Shown piece after piece: positions 6,071-6,317 of a stretch of DNA of 6,317 nucleotides (positions are counted from its first letter, which is position 1; every line of letters starts with the position of its first letter). The DNA is from Fischerella sp. Its GTDB lineage: Bacteria > Cyanobacteriota > Cyanobacteriia > Cyanobacteriales > Nostocaceae. A program made the position numbers and the translations under genes. The stretch covers positions 1-6,317 of the forward strand of contig JANZYY010000197.1 in the NCBI GenBank assembly GCA_026419705.1, written 5' to 3'. The notes beneath the pieces are model-generated. The model had not been told where the DNA came from, searched no databases, and worked only from the letters and a program-made list of their open reading frames with translations.

Positions 6071-6128
6071 GGGAGGGGTTTAAAGTCCCGGACATAATTT
6101 TTCCGCTTTAAACCCAATCCCCAATCCC
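6071..6128. repeat. Long inverted repeat plus tandem CCAATCC heptamers just after the aminopeptidase-like gene
   Basis: GGGTTTAAAG (6076-6085) and CTTTAAACCC (6106-6115) form a perfect 10-bp stem. After a 3-base bulge an inner CGGA/TCCG stem (6089-6092 and 6102-6105) continues it. Outside, GGG (6071-6073) can pair with CCC (6119-6121) across a small internal loop. Two exact copies of CCAATCC (6114-6127) overlap the right side. On the minus strand the hairpin is followed by CTCCCAAATTTTGG, which is not a good U-tract, so it is more a structured 3' UTR than a terminator by itself. Confidence 0.7.
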
Positions 6129-6138
6129 TTTTACGCTG

Positions 6139-6317
6139 CTACTTAGATTTTGCTTCCAAATTTTCCAGGCGGCTTCTCAGTTCTTGATTTTGTTGCTTGA
6201 GTTGATCGAGTTCTTCACGCAATTGTTTAACAGCATTGTCTGTACCAATATTCTTTTGCACCTTCACAATTTCTTCTTCAGCATAGCGACGCACGCGCCC
6301 ATCTGCTGTTTGGTCTG
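6139..6317 (-). CDS. C-terminal end of a probable M1-family aminopeptidase with HEAT-like and coiled-coil tail (cut by window edge)
   Basis: The last 59 codons of a gene entering from the right edge, ending at TAG (6139-6141). The fragment begins DQTADGRVRRYAEEE, which resembles the last HEAT-like helical repeat of cyanobacterial and proteobacterial M1 metallopeptidases (DGRVRR followed by an acidic helix). It continues into a leucine- and glutamine-rich stretch, VKQLREELDQLKQQNQELRS and RLENLEAKSK, with heptad spacing typical of a short coiled coil. The zinc-binding HEXXH site lies outside the window, so the family rests only on resemblance of the tail; another HEAT-repeat protein is possible. 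The gene is co-directional with the polysaccharide operon but separated by more than 1.1 kb and a probable terminator, so it is unlikely to belong to that operon. Confidence 0.65.
   Translation of the reverse strand, partial: DQTADGRVRRYAEEEIVKVQKNIGTDNAVKQLREELDQLKQQNQELRSRLENLEAKSK

Larger units (their letters stand above)
4965..6138. other. 1.17-kb gap without a convincing gene, upstream of the polysaccharide operon
   Basis: This is the leader and promoter region of the operon plus the 3' flank of the right-hand gene. It is AT-rich and full of stop codons. The part from 4993 to about 5620 has no strong inverted repeat except TATATGAA/TTCATATA (5331-5357), and it contains a degenerate direct duplication (5317-5397 and 5439-5515). 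From 5660 to 6128 it carries heptamer repeats and several hairpins, listed separately. The operon promoter must be here or further upstream, but I found no convincing pair of -35 and -10 boxes on the minus strand. The best, TTGAAT-17-TATTGA around 5190-5220, is weak. Small open frames exist (56 codons plus strand at 5249-5419; 41 codons minus strand at 5802-5927), without recognisable products. Confidence 0.7.

Overview
The window is from a cyanobacterium, most likely a filamentous or multicellular type. The octamer GCGATCGC (HIP1) occurs seven times in 6.3 kb (starting at about 1110, 1452, 2121, 2310, 3424, 4821 and 5913), far above chance. The intergenic gaps also carry the degenerate heptamer repeats common in Nostocales-type genomes. 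The proteins read as cyanobacterial exopolysaccharide enzymes. I cannot name a genus from sequence alone.

Layout: all recognisable genes lie on the minus strand, so transcription runs right to left. At the right edge is the 3' end of a gene (6139-6317) whose product ends in a HEAT-like helix and a leucine-rich coiled coil, probably an M1-family aminopeptidase. It is followed by 1174 bp without a convincing gene (4965-6138), which holds inverted repeats, heptamer repeats, a probable terminator and a degenerate duplication. Next come two GT4-type glycosyltransferases (3729-4964 and 2481-3671), then a Wzc-like polysaccharide co-polymerase with a bacterial tyrosine kinase domain (221-2404). A membrane protein that looks like an O-antigen ligase/polymerase (Wzy-like) starts at 224 and runs off the left edge. 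Its start overlaps the Wzc stop by 4 bp (ATGA).

How they fit together: this is part of a Wzx/Wzy-dependent exopolysaccharide (capsule, sheath or released polysaccharide) operon. The two glycosyltransferases would add sugars to a lipid-linked repeat unit on the cytoplasmic side. The Wzy-like protein would polymerise the units, and the Wzc-like protein would control chain length and export through its kinase cycle. The initiating transferase, the Wzx flippase, the Wza-like outer-membrane channel and the Wzb phosphatase are not in this window.

No wholly new system is evident among the genes. The less ordinary material is in the non-coding DNA: a nested 10-bp plus 9-bp inverted repeat (5972-6040), a 10-bp stem just behind the aminopeptidase gene (6076-6115), a run of small hairpins (5725-5943) with a possible IS200/IS605-type end, and two heptamer loci built alike (array, T-run, inverted array).
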